64,000 bases of DNA from Levilactobacillus bambusae (lineage in GTDB: Bacteria; Bacillota; Bacilli; Lactobacillales; Lactobacillaceae), in the NCBI RefSeq assembly GCF_003124125.1, contig NZ_QCXQ01000007.1:1-64000 (forward strand). The letters are read 5' to 3'. A model generated the notes under the pieces. It was not told where the DNA came from. It saw nothing but the letters and a program-made list of their open reading frames with translations, and made no database searches. The translations under genes were made by a program, and so were the position numbers. The first letter of the stretch is position 1. Every line of letters starts with the position of its first letter. This document shows positions 11,629-21,689 of this stretch, one piece after another.

Positions 11629-14600
11629 CTATTGATTGGCTTTCTTCTGGGGCTGGATGACCTGGCTCATGGCATCCGTAAACTTGGTTAGCTGGTTCAG
11701 CCAAGTGGCTTCCGTCATGTTGGGCTGAATAACCAATTTAATCTGCATCTTGGATTCCACCACTCCGACCGTCGCCTTAAGGTTGGTATCGGATAAAGCT
11801 TTAAATACCGCCTTAGTCTCTAGCTGGGCCGTCCCCTGCTTACTGAGGGTGACGTAAATAATATCATCGACCCGCCTGATTTTTTCCATTAGAGCTCGAT
11901 CAGCCGACATCTTTAACCGACTAATGCTCAGTAGGTTGGTGACCGCACCCGGGTACTCGCCAAACCGATCAATCAAGTCATCTTGAAGTTCGGTGTATAC
12001 CTCGGCACTATCCATCTGGCGAATCCGTTTATATAATTCGATCTTTTGCTGTTCATCCGTAATATAATCCGCGGGCAGGTACGCTTCAACGTTTAATTCA
12101 ACGGTCGTATCCGTCTTCGGCTGGGCCTTCTTCCCCTGCTTCTTAGCAACGGCTTCACTCAGCATCTGGGTGTATAAATCATACCCCACGGAATCAATGA
12201 ATCCGTGCTGCTGCTTGCCTAACAGGTTCCCCGCTCCCCGAATGGAGAGGTCCCGCATAGCAATTTTAAAACCGGACCCCAGTTCGGTAAAGTCCTTAAT
12301 GGCCTCTAACCGCTTTTCACTCACTTCCGTCAGAACCTTATTCGGCTGGTACATGAAGTAAGCGTAGGCCACCCGGTTTGAACGGCCAATTCGGCCCCGC
12401 AGCTGATAGAGCTGTGAAAGTCCCATTCGGTCAGCATTTTCCACAAACAGTGTGTTGACGTTGCCGATATCAATCCCGGTTTCAATAATGGTTGTGGTTA
12501 CCAACACATCGTAGTCCCCGTCTAAAAAGTCAACGAGCACTGACTCAAGCTGATTTTCCGTCATTTTACCGTGGATGTAAGCCACCCGGGCTTCTGGAAC
12601 GAGCATTTCAATCTGCTTAACCGTATTTTCAATGTCATCTACCCGGTTATGCAGGTAAAAGACCTGGCCGCCCCGTTGCAGTTCCCGCCGAATGCCATCT
12701 TGAATGGCCCCGGCGTTCGTTTCCATGACGTAAGTCTGAATGGGGAACCGGTTTGCGGGTGGCGTTTCAATGACGGATAAGTCCCTGACCCCAAGCATTG
12801 ACATATGCAGCGTCCGGGGGATTGGGGTGGCCGTCATCGTTAGGACGTCAACGGAGGCCTTTAACCGCTTTAACCGCTCCTTGTGCTTCACTCCAAAGCG
12901 TTGTTCTTCATCCACTAACACCAGACCTAAGTTCCCAAACTTCACGTCTTCGGATAAAATCCGGTGGGTCCCAACGACGATGTCCAAACTGCCGTCCGTT
13001 AGTTCGGCAACCGTTTCCTTCATCTGCTTATTGGTCCGAAAACGGGAAAGCATCCCCACGGTTACCGGAAAATCGGCAAACCGGCTAATCATGGTGTCGT
13101 AGTGCTGCTGAGCTAAAATTGTGGTAGGAACCAAGAAGGCCACTTGCTTGCCCGCTTCAACCGCTTTAAACGCAGCCCGGAGTGCCACTTCCGTTTTTCC
13201 GTAGCCAACGTCGCCCACTAACAGCCGGTCCATGGGCCGGGGCTGTTCCATATCGTGCTTAACCTCTTCAATACTGCGGAGCTGATCGGGAGTCGGCTGA
13301 TACGGAAAGGCCGCCTCAAAATCGCGTTGAAGATCGTCATCTTTCGGGAAGGCGAACCCCTTTTCCGCCGATCGTTTCGCATAGAGTTCAATTAAATCAT
13401 CGGCAATATCCTCAATTTTGGCGGCGACCCGACTCTTCGTCTTCGCCCATTCCGTTCCGCCTAACTTATTGATGTGGGGAGTCTTATCCTCAGCTGAAAC
13501 ATACTTTTGAATCATATTGAGCTGGGTGACCGGGATAAATAGTTGAGCGTTATCCTGATAGTCAATGGTCATGTAGTCCTGGTGGACCCCATCAACTTCC
13601 AGGGTTTTCATCCCCATAAACTTCCCGATCCCGTGGTTAACGTGAACCACGTAGTCCCCCGGTTTTAGGTCGGTATAGCTCTTCAGCCGTTCCGCATTGT
13701 CCATATTTTGATTACGTCGCGGCCGCCGTTTAGTGACCTGCTGAAACATTTCTGCTTCGGTCAGAACCACCAGGTTAGCATCGGCCAATTCAAACCCGAC
13801 GTTTAACCGTGCGGGAACCACCTGGACTTCGCCCGGCTGAATGTTTTCGGGTTTCGTCACAATTGCGTTAATGCCAAAATCCGTCAGGGTTTGGTCGACC
13901 TTAGTGAGGCGATCTTCATCCGCAATCATGACCGTCACCGTCTGCTTTTGTTTGTGCCACCGATCCATCTCAGTTTTCAAGACGGGCATTTGCCCAAAAA
14001 ACTGTTGCATGGCCCGCGAGCGAATGTTGTGCAGGCCGTCTAACCGCAAGTTGCCCAGGCCCTTTTGAAACAGAGCCAACAAAAGCTGGGCATGCTGATC
14101 TTGGTTAATCAGCTGGCGGAAGTCATGTCCGTACGCTTGATCGGCTAACAGCCTATGGTGGGCTAACTGATCGGTTACCCAGTTTGCTTCATCCTCCTTC
14201 AGCTGCCGTTCCGAATCCTGCAGCCGACTGAAATCATCAAACATAGCAATCCCTTCGGCGGGCAGGTAATCGAGCAGGCTCGCATGGTTCGGGTAAATGA
14301 GATCCCCAAACTCCATTAGGGTTGGATCAACCGATCCTTTCTTCAAGTCGTCAATCAAAGGGGACAGGATATTCGCCAGTTCGGTACTTGCCTCGTCATC
14401 CACTAAGCGGTTTTGTTCCCGCTTGAGGGCTGTTGCCAAGGCTTTCGCCCCTGCTTCACGTTCGTCAGGGGTCAACACAAAGTCCGTTGCCGGTAAAACC
14501 GTGACTTCTTCAATGTTTTCCACGCTGCGTTGGGAGGCCGGATCAAAGTACCGTAATGAATCCACTTCGGTATCAAAAAAGTCTAACCGAATGGGATAAT

Positions 14601-15159
14601 CTTGATCCAACGGATAAATATCGACAATGGATCCCCGAATGGCGAAATCGCCGGGTGCGGCAACCAGTTTTTGGTGCACATACCCCATTTGAAACAGCTG
14701 ATTTTGTAATTGGTCTAAGGCAATATCATCCCCGACCTTCACGTGAAAGTGGGCCTGCTGGAAATGATCTGGGTCCGGCAAGTAGCGGCGCACGCCAGAT
14801 AGCGAGGTGACGATAATTAGCGGCCGTCCTTCCTGAAGCGCGGTTAAAGCGGCTACCCGCTGGCCCCGGTAAGCGGGGGAACTGGTGGCCACCTCAGCGG
14901 CAATCAATTCTTCAACCGGAAATTCATAGAGCTGATTCTCCGGTAAAATATTACTCAAATCCTCAGTTAACTGACTCGCATGAAATAATGTATCCGTGAC
15001 AAACACCATCGGCTGATTTAAATCATGTACTAGACTCGCCATAAATAACGTCCGTGACGAACCGTTTAGGCCCGTTATCAGCTGGCGTTTTTTTGGGGCG
15101 ATATCCTCACGAATTTCACCGTAAACGGGCATCTGTGTTACAAACTCTTCTAATTCCAT
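11629..15159 (-). CDS. mfd: transcription-repair coupling factor Mfd
   Basis: Removes RNA polymerase stalled at lesions and recruits UvrA. The 1176-residue product has the UvrB-like N-terminus (LITGLNGSSRTLFMASLVH) and the CarD-like RNA polymerase interaction domain near 500 (YVVHVNHGIGKFMGM). The superfamily 2 helicase domain has Walker A LLVGDVGYGKTEVALR near 650 and the DEEQRFG box. The TRCF domain closes the protein. The gene starts 16 bases after pth, with which it is very probably co-transcribed. Confidence 0.97.
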   Translation of the reverse strand: MELEEFVTQMPVYGEIREDIAPKKRQLITGLNGSSRTLFMASLVHDLNQPMVFVTDTLFHASQLTEDLSNILPENQLYEFPVEELIAAEVATSSPAYRGQRVAALTALQEGRPLIIVTSLSGVRRYLPDPDHFQQAHFHVKVGDDIALDQLQNQLFQMGYVHQKLVAAPGDFAIRGSIVDIYPLDQDYPIRLDFFDTEVDSLRYFDPASQRSVENIEEVTVLPATDFVLTPDEREAGAKALATALKREQNRLVDDEASTELANILSPLIDDLKKGSVDPTLMEFGDLIYPNHASLLDYLPAEGIAMFDDFSRLQDSERQLKEDEANWVTDQLAHHRLLADQAYGHDFRQLINQDQHAQLLLALFQKGLGNLRLDGLHNIRSRAMQQFFGQMPVLKTEMDRWHKQKQTVTVMIADEDRLTKVDQTLTDFGINAIVTKPENIQPGEVQVVPARLNVGFELADANLVVLTEAEMFQQVTKRRPRRNQNMDNAERLKSYTDLKPGDYVVHVNHGIGKFMGMKTLEVDGVHQDYMTIDYQDNAQLFIPVTQLNMIQKYVSAEDKTPHINKLGGTEWAKTKSRVAAKIEDIADDLIELYAKRSAEKGFAFPKDDDLQRDFEAAFPYQPTPDQLRSIEEVKHDMEQPRPMDRLLVGDVGYGKTEVALRAAFKAVEAGKQVAFLVPTTILAQQHYDTMISRFADFPVTVGMLSRFRTNKQMKETVAELTDGSLDIVVGTHRILSEDVKFGNLGLVLVDEEQRFGVKHKERLKRLKASVDVLTMTATPIPRTLHMSMLGVRDLSVIETPPANRFPIQTYVMETNAGAIQDGIRRELQRGGQVFYLHNRVDDIENTVKQIEMLVPEARVAYIHGKMTENQLESVLVDFLDGDYDVLVTTTIIETGIDIGNVNTLFVENADRMGLSQLYQLRGRIGRSNRVAYAYFMYQPNKVLTEVSEKRLEAIKDFTELGSGFKIAMRDLSIRGAGNLLGKQQHGFIDSVGYDLYTQMLSEAVAKKQGKKAQPKTDTTVELNVEAYLPADYITDEQQKIELYKRIRQMDSAEVYTELQDDLIDRFGEYPGAVTNLLSISRLKMSADRALMEKIRRVDDIIYVTLSKQGTAQLETKAVFKALSDTNLKATVGVVESKMQIKLVIQPNMTEATWLNQLTKFTDAMSQVIQPQKKANQ

Positions 15160-15175
15160 TTTTGCCCCCTAAGCT

Positions 15176-15736
15176 TTAGTTATACTTATTTTCCAACTCG
15201 GTCATACTCATGCCGCCCACCCAGTTATTTAGGGCGTGCACTGCCTGCTGACTTGCGGCCTGAAAGTCTGGAATATCATCGGGTGAAAACTTACTGAGAA
15301 CGTAATCGACCACGCTCTGATGGTTCTTTGGCCGGCCGGTTCCAACCTTAATGCGGTTAAATTCCTTCGTCGATAGGTGAGAGATGAGACTTTTTATCCC
15401 GTTATGCCCCCCTGCCGAACCTTTATCACGCAATCTAACTCGGCCGACGGGTAAGTCCATGTCATCGTAAACGATAATTAGATCATCAATATCCACGTTA
15501 AAGTATTCCATGAGTGGGTGCACTGCCCGGCCGGATTCATTCATGAACGTCGTGGGTTCAACCACCATCACCTTTTCACCTTCAACCATTCCGGTACCGT
15601 AGTGGGCTTCCATTTTTCGGGTGTCCAGTTTAATTCCGTGTTCCTTCGCAAACTCCTCAACCACAATGAACCCCGTATTATGCCGTGTTCCGTGGTACTG
15701 GGGCCCAATGTTTCCTAATCCAACAATCATTTTCAT
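15176..15736 (-). CDS. pth: peptidyl-tRNA hydrolase
   Basis: Recycles peptidyl-tRNA released from ribosomes. The 186-residue protein has the conserved start MIVGLGNIGPQYHGTRHN with the catalytic His, FMNESGRAV, and the motif VYDDMDLPVGRVRLR. The pth-mfd pair is conserved in Bacillota, where prs and glmU normally lie upstream. Here prs is about 21 kb away. An extended -10 lies about 110 bases upstream, on the far side of several small hairpins. Confidence 0.96.
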   Translation of the reverse strand: MKMIVGLGNIGPQYHGTRHNTGFIVVEEFAKEHGIKLDTRKMEAHYGTGMVEGEKVMVVEPTTFMNESGRAVHPLMEYFNVDIDDLIIVYDDMDLPVGRVRLRDKGSAGGHNGIKSLISHLSTKEFNRIKVGTGRPKNHQSVVDYVLSKFSPDDIPDFQAASQQAVHALNNWVGGMSMTELENKYN

Positions 15737-16980
<1,244 letters not shown>

Positions 16981-17001
16981 ATCAATCTTTGGTTGATGAT
17001 T

Positions 17002-17036
17002 AAAGGATTCGCCCACTCCGGCGGATCCTTTTTTAT
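17002..17036 (+). terminator. terminator after ldh
   Basis: AAAGGATTCGCC (17002-17013) pairs with GGCGGATCCTTT (17020-17031) with one mismatch, followed by a T-rich run. It lies about 20 bases after the ldh stop. Confidence 0.85.
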
Positions 17037-17073
17037 TTCCCTTTTCAAGTGAAACATACGTTTGTTTTTCATG

Positions 17074-17102
17074 TTGTCAAAACTAGTCATTAGCGGTATC
17101 CT
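17074..17102 (+). promoter_or_regulatory. promoter of the L,D-transpeptidase gene
   Basis: TTGTCA (17074-17079), a 17-base spacer and TATCCT (17097-17102), about 40 bases upstream of the start codon. Confidence 0.55.
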
Positions 17103-17144
17103 TGAACGGTGTTATTGGCAGTCAAAATGAAATGAGGCAACCCT

Positions 17145-18530
17145 ATGAAAACATCGCGATCCATTAGAATTGGCCTTTTAGCGCTAATTCTTCTCGCTGG
17201 TGGTGTCTACGCTGGTAAGGCCATGGCCTATCAGCATTCAAAAACCTTCTTTAAGAATACCGTCATTGCCGGTGTAAACGTCGGCGGTCAAACTGCGCAG
17301 GCAGCGACGCAATCCGTCAACCGGGCGATAGCTAACCGGCAGTATACCATTCAGGAGAACGGTCAGTCCCTAGCCCGTTTTTCAGCTAGGAAGGCGGGCT
17401 TAAAGTTAGACGTTACCACTACTAATCAGCTGTTGGCGAACCAAAATGCTTGGGCTTGGCCGGCACATCTGACCGCTAAAGCGGCGGGAAATGACAACCA
17501 ACTAACGTTAGATAACCACGTCACCAACCGGATTACCCGTCAAATTGTTCAGACCACTAATCAAAGTCCGAACCGGACCGCCGCAGTGAATGCCACCCTA
17601 GTTTATCACAAGGGTCACTATCAGATTCGACCCGCTAAAAACGGCACTCGCTTAGACGAAACCGCCGTGCAGAATAGTATCCAGCGGGCGGTAGCAAATG
17701 GTCAAACCACAATCAATGTTGATCACGACTACGTTCGACCAGCCGTTACCAGTAACTCTAAGACCTTAAAACAACTGAAACAAAAGGCAGAAAAGATCAC
17801 CAACGCGACCTATACGTACAAAATCGAACAGCATCGAGTCACCATTCCCCAACAGACGGTTGCCAGCTGGTTAACAACGTCCGGTAAAAAATTAACGGTG
17901 AATCAAGCGGCCGTCCAGACTTACCTCACATCATTAAATAATAAATATGCGACAAACACTAAGACGAGAACCTTTAAGTCAACCACCCACGGGACCGTTA
18001 CCGTAAAGGCCGGCCTTTACGGGTGGCACATTCCCATTATTTCTGAAGCTCAGGCTCTGACACCGATTCTTTTAAAGGGCCAGTCAACGGTCCGAAAGCC
18101 CTTAATCACGGGCTCAGGCTACCACGCTGACGGAACGGACATTGGCAACTCCTACGTGGAGGTGAGCCTTGCTTCTCAGCATATGTGGGTCTATAAGGAC
18201 GGCAAACAGGTGGTTTCAACCGATGTTGTGACGGGCCTGCCTAAAAATGACCATTCCACTCCCACTGGGGTTTGGGTAGTCTGGTCCAAACAATCACCGT
18301 CCATCTTAAAGGGAAAGAACGATAACGGTAGTAATTATTCCAGTAAGGTCCAATATTGGATGCCCGTGGATGACACAGGCGTTGGAATCCATGATTCGTC
18401 TTGGCAGCCCAAATACGGCGGTGATTGGTATCTTACCCACGGGTCACATGGCTGTGTTAACACTCCCCCATCCGTCATGGGCAAGGTTTACCAAAACGTA
18501 GCGGTGGGCACTCCCGTTATTATTTTCTAA
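17145..18530 (+). CDS. L,D-transpeptidase, YkuD family
   Basis: Secreted or membrane-anchored cell-wall enzyme of 461 residues. An N-terminal hydrophobic segment (about 9-28) is followed by a long region with repeated putative peptidoglycan-binding modules. The C-terminal YkuD catalytic domain (about 335-461) has the active-site motif HGSHGCVNTP, with His and Cys present. Such enzymes form 3-3 cross-links or attach proteins to peptidoglycan; which of these applies is not visible. It has its own promoter and terminator. Confidence 0.93.
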   Translation: MKTSRSIRIGLLALILLAGGVYAGKAMAYQHSKTFFKNTVIAGVNVGGQTAQAATQSVNRAIANRQYTIQENGQSLARFSARKAGLKLDVTTTNQLLANQNAWAWPAHLTAKAAGNDNQLTLDNHVTNRITRQIVQTTNQSPNRTAAVNATLVYHKGHYQIRPAKNGTRLDETAVQNSIQRAVANGQTTINVDHDYVRPAVTSNSKTLKQLKQKAEKITNATYTYKIEQHRVTIPQQTVASWLTTSGKKLTVNQAAVQTYLTSLNNKYATNTKTRTFKSTTHGTVTVKAGLYGWHIPIISEAQALTPILLKGQSTVRKPLITGSGYHADGTDIGNSYVEVSLASQHMWVYKDGKQVVSTDVVTGLPKNDHSTPTGVWVVWSKQSPSILKGKNDNGSNYSSKVQYWMPVDDTGVGIHDSSWQPKYGGDWYLTHGSHGCVNTPPSVMGKVYQNVAVGTPVIIF

Positions 18531-18587
18531 TAAATTACTCATTTCCGGTTAAGCGGCTAAAACCTTCTGGCAGCTAGACGGATAAAC

Positions 18588-18629
18588 AGGGAGCGGCGTT
18601 GGATTCAGATGAATCTAGTGCCGCTCCCT
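18588..18629 (+). terminator. terminator after the L,D-transpeptidase gene
   Basis: AGGGAGCGGC (18588-18597) and GCCGCTCCCT (18620-18629) form a perfect 10-bp stem with an inner GATTC/GAATC pairing, followed by a T-rich stretch. Confidence 0.75.
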
Positions 18630-18706
18630 ATTTAGTTATCACGGCTAAATTTCTACCACTCGGTTTTTAATCGAAGTCAATCTATTTTCCCGTTCCCCGA
18701 TAATGT

Positions 18707-18716
18707 GTGGTATGAT
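18707..18716 (+). promoter_or_regulatory. extended -10 promoter of cbpA
   Basis: TGTGGTATGAT includes the TGn extension before TATGAT. No good -35 is seen. It lies 45 bases upstream of the ATG, which has the strong site AGGAGGCTGACGCC. Confidence 0.45.
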
Positions 18717-18761
18717 GAGAACTATATTATTAGAAAATTCTCATTTTAGGAGGCTGACGCC

Positions 18762-19406
18762 ATGTTATTAAAATCCCTAGTGAAACCAAAGGAACGGTTA
18801 ACGACCGTCCGAGAGGATGTCACCCTTGAAGAAGCCCTAAAAGTCCTAGAAGATTCCGGATACCGCTGTATTCCCATTGTTGATGAAACGGGAAAAATCT
18901 TCCGTGGCAACATTTATAAAATGCATATTTACCGCCATAAATCTCGGGGTGGCGATATGTCATTACCCGTGACCACCCTACTCAAAAACGCCACTAAGTT
19001 TATTTCGGTTGACGCCGCCTTCTTCAACGTTTTTTTCTCCATTAAGGACCTCCCCTACATTGCCGTTCTAAACACCAATAACGATTTTTACGGGATTTTG
19101 ACACATACACGCTTATTAGACATGTTATCCCAATCGTGGAACGTTAACATCGGGAGCTATGTCATTACCGTTGTGTCAGCGGATGAACGGGGCGATCTTG
19201 CTACGATGGCCAAGGTCATTACTAAGTACACGTCAATTGCGAGCGTGATCAGCCTGGATACCCAGGAAGGTGACCTAGTCCACCGGATTATGTTTACCCT
19301 CCCCGCCGAGGTTGATAAGGCTCGGTTAGATCGAATTGTAAAGGCCTTAGAGCGTAAACATTTCCGGGTCCCTGAAATTGAAGATTTAAAGAGTGAACAC
19401 GTCTAA
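18762..19406 (+). CDS. cbpA: CBS-domain protein, c-di-AMP-binding CbpA type
   Basis: A cytosolic 214-residue protein with two CBS motifs (about 1-60 and 75-125, for example VLEDSGYRCIPIVDETGKIF and LPYIAVLNTNNDFYGILTHT). A C-terminal ACT-like segment of about 80 residues follows. This layout and length match the protein known in Listeria as CbpA, a c-di-AMP receptor of incompletely known function. Binding of c-di-AMP here is inferred from the family. It stands alone between two terminators. Confidence 0.8.
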   Translation: MLLKSLVKPKERLTTVREDVTLEEALKVLEDSGYRCIPIVDETGKIFRGNIYKMHIYRHKSRGGDMSLPVTTLLKNATKFISVDAAFFNVFFSIKDLPYIAVLNTNNDFYGILTHTRLLDMLSQSWNVNIGSYVITVVSADERGDLATMAKVITKYTSIASVISLDTQEGDLVHRIMFTLPAEVDKARLDRIVKALERKHFRVPEIEDLKSEHV

Positions 19407-19415
19407 TGACCCGAA

Positions 19416-19464
19416 AAAGAAACCGTCCCATAACCCGCTAAGGGGTTTTAGGACGGTTTCTTTT
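19416..19464. terminator. bidirectional terminator between cbpA and mazF
   Basis: AAAAGAAACCGTCC (19416-19429) and its exact complement (19451-19464) form a 14-bp stem with T-rich flanks on both strands. It serves the converging cbpA and mazF transcripts. A weaker CGGGT/ACCCG stem at 19495-19509 lies closer to mazF. Confidence 0.85.
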
Positions 19465-19533
19465 GTTGAAGTCTAAAAATCAATTGATTAATAACGGGTG
19501 TTTTACCCGCTACCCGACTGATAGCTGACTCTC

Positions 19534-19926
19534 TTAATTATGTATAGACTTCTGTTGCGAATGTGCCGATTTTTTGGCCAAGCCAAGGCTCGTTTCAAGG
19601 GCTGCATCAACCTTCGACATCACGGTTGGTCCGAGATGGGTGACCCAATCCTTCAACCGTTGTTTATCGATTGTTCGGACCTGTTCACAAAGAATAATTG
19701 AGTCGCGCTCGATCCCCGTCTTTTCAGCAGTAATAACTATGTGCGTAGGCATCTTAGTTTTCGTCATTCTTGCTGTAATTGCCGCTACAATTACCGTTGG
19801 GCTATAGTGGTTTCCGACGTTGTTTTGAACGATGAGAACGGGACGCGTCCCGCCCTGTTCTGAACCAATGACTGGCGATAAGTCAGCAAAAAATATGTCA
19901 CCGCGTTTGATTTCTGCGGAACTCAC
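19534..19926 (-). CDS. mazF: MazF/PemK-family endoribonuclease toxin
   Basis: A 130-residue sequence-specific RNase of a type II toxin-antitoxin family, acting on mRNA. The start [20 protein letters not shown] and the [12 protein letters not shown] segment are diagnostic. The later VRTIDKQRL is also typical. The start is GTG behind AAGGGGATG. It follows alr, as in B. subtilis, but the usual antitoxin gene is not in the 154-base gap: read in three frames, the gap contains only ORFs of a few codons. Regulation of the toxin, if active, must involve something elsewhere. Confidence 0.93.
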   Translation of the reverse strand: MSSAEIKRGDIFFADLSPVIGSEQGGTRPVLIVQNNVGNHYSPTVIVAAITARMTKTKMPTHIVITAEKTGIERDSIILCEQVRTIDKQRLKDWVTHLGPTVMSKVDAALETSLGLAKKSAHSQQKSIHN

Positions 19927-20080
19927 TGGCTTTCATCCCCTTATCCAGGTTTTAATTGAAATTGAATTAACACCCGAACGGACGTCGATTAATCTGTTAA
20001 TTCATTCCTAAAATTAAGTGTAACACGAAAGTAAGACAGACGGTTAATTTGTCATCTAATTCACTGAAGTAAACCCCTTG

Positions 20081-21202
20081 TTAATTTTGGTAAACCCGGG
20101 GAACCCGCGCCGTAAAGCCACAGGCAATTTCGTAGTGAATCGTTTCACAGTACGTTGCCACGTCCTGCATCGTAATGGTTTGATTCCCATCTGAACCGAT
20201 TAAGGTCACGGGGGTACCCGGTTCGTACGCCTTCGGTAACCGAATCATGAGTTGATCCATGCAAATCCGGCCCACAATTTCACACCGCTGACCATCGACT
20301 AAAACGTCAAAGCCCTGCAGCCGACGTTCATAACCATCCGCATAGCCAATTGGAACCGTTCCAATCCACTCCGGCTGACTGGTCGTGTAGGTGGCACCGT
20401 ATCCAATACTTCGTCCTGCTTCAACGTACTTTGAAAAGGTCAGCTGACTGACTAACCCCATAGCGGGTTCTAGTTCGTAGGGCGGTTGAATGGCGCCCCC
20501 AGACGGATTTAACCCGTAGCCAGCCACACCAAACCGAATTAAATTGCCGTTGCAAGCGGCGTGCCATAAGCTAGTAGCCGAGTTCGAGACATGAACATAC
20601 CTCGGGCGATGGGATAATTGGGCCATGAACCCTTCCCAGCGCTGATACTGCGTTTTAAAGTAGGTGTCATCAGGATCATCGGCCGTTGCAAAGTGGGTAA
20701 AGATCCCCTCAAAATTGAATTGCTGTTCATGTTCGTCAAGGTAATCGACGGCCGTCCTTAACTCAGCGGGCGTTTGAAACCCAATTCGGCCCATTCCGGT
20801 ATCAAGCCCAAAGTGGACGTTTAACCGCCCTAATTGAGCTGTTTGAAGGTAGGTCATTGCCGCCGTCAGCCATTCGGTCGATCCCACCGTTGCTGAGATG
20901 TTTCGTTGGGCCATCAACGGGGCGTATTCAGGGGTGGTAATTCCCAGTACTAAAATGGGTTGGGTAAATCCGGCATCCCGTAACTCCAACGCCTCATCCA
21001 AAACGGCAACGCAAAATCCGGTGGCCCCTGCTTCCAGTGCCGCTCTAGCGACTTGAGTTGCCCCGTGCCCATAACCGTTAGCTTTAACAACCATCCATAG
21101 TTCACTATGGTCGTCCAACCGTTTGACTTCATGGTTAATATTATGCCGAATTGCCCGTTGATCGACGGTTAATACCGTTGGTCGATGCTTTCCACTAATC
21201 AT
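20081..21202 (-). CDS. alr: alanine racemase
   Basis: PLP enzyme making D-alanine for peptidoglycan and teichoic acid. The 373-residue protein has the PLP lysine in [11 protein letters not shown] near residue 39 and the catalytic Tyr region at [12 protein letters not shown]. The C-terminal barrel has [10 protein letters not shown]. The start overlaps the acpS stop by 8 bases, so the two are coupled. The acpS-alr-mazF order is an old Bacillota arrangement. Confidence 0.97.
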   Translation of the reverse strand: MISGKHRPTVLTVDQRAIRHNINHEVKRLDDHSELWMVVKANGYGHGATQVARAALEAGATGFCVAVLDEALELRDAGFTQPILVLGITTPEYAPLMAQRNISATVGSTEWLTAAMTYLQTAQLGRLNVHFGLDTGMGRIGFQTPAELRTAVDYLDEHEQQFNFEGIFTHFATADDPDDTYFKTQYQRWEGFMAQLSHRPRYVHVSNSATSLWHAACNGNLIRFGVAGYGLNPSGGAIQPPYELEPAMGLVSQLTFSKYVEAGRSIGYGATYTTSQPEWIGTVPIGYADGYERRLQGFDVLVDGQRCEIVGRICMDQLMIRLPKAYEPGTPVTLIGSDGNQTITMQDVATYCETIHYEIACGFTARVPRVYQN

Positions 21203-21563
21203 TACCGTTCCCCTTTTCTAAAATGACCTGGGTCATCACCATGGTCGCCGTATGTGAAATCGAAATAAACGCTGCCCCGTCAAACGGATGGCGGTTAAAA
21301 TATGGCCGCCCCGCCTGATCATCTAAAATTTCCAAGTCTTGAAAACCAACGGCTCGACCAATCCCGGTTCCCATCGCTTTACTGAACGATTCCTTGGCTG
21401 ACCACCGGCCACCAATAAATTCAACGGCCCGGGAACCCGACATTGTTTGGTAAATCGCAACTTCTGCCGGTGTCAACACCTTGGTCAAGAATACCGGTTG
21501 GGCTTCAACGGCGTGTGCCACCCGGTCTAAATCCGTGATATCAATACCCGTTCCGTAGATCAT
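21195..21563 (-). CDS. acpS: holo-[acyl-carrier-protein] synthase
   Basis: Transfers 4'-phosphopantetheine from CoA to ACP for fatty-acid synthesis. The 122 residues include the metal-binding start [12 protein letters not shown] and the motif [17 protein letters not shown]. The gene lies downstream of cshA behind a terminator and is translationally coupled to alr. Confidence 0.96.
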   Translation of the reverse strand: MIYGTGIDITDLDRVAHAVEAQPVFLTKVLTPAEVAIYQTMSGSRAVEFIGGRWSAKESFSKAMGTGIGRAVGFQDLEILDDQAGRPYFNRHPFDGAAFISISHTATMVMTQVILEKGNGND

Positions 21564-21637
21564 TGGCGGCTCCCTTCGATTCTTTAATAGTTTAATTTTA
21601 CCAGATCTTTCCCCCTAGCGACAGAAAAGTCCGTACG

Positions 21638-21682
21638 AAAAACGGGAAATCCTCAGGCATGTTCCTGAAGATTTCCCGTTTT
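21638..21682 (-). terminator. terminator after cshA
   Basis: AAAACGGGAAATC (21639-21651) pairs with GATTTCCCGTTTT (21670-21682), with an inner CAGG/CCTG stem and a T run on the minus strand. It ends 8 bases before the cshA stop codon. Confidence 0.8.
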
Positions 21683-21689
21683 GATTAAG

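Noticed and set aside
19927-20080. Search for a mazE antitoxin before mazF
   Set aside because: All minus-strand frames in the gap stop after a few codons; no antitoxin is encoded there.
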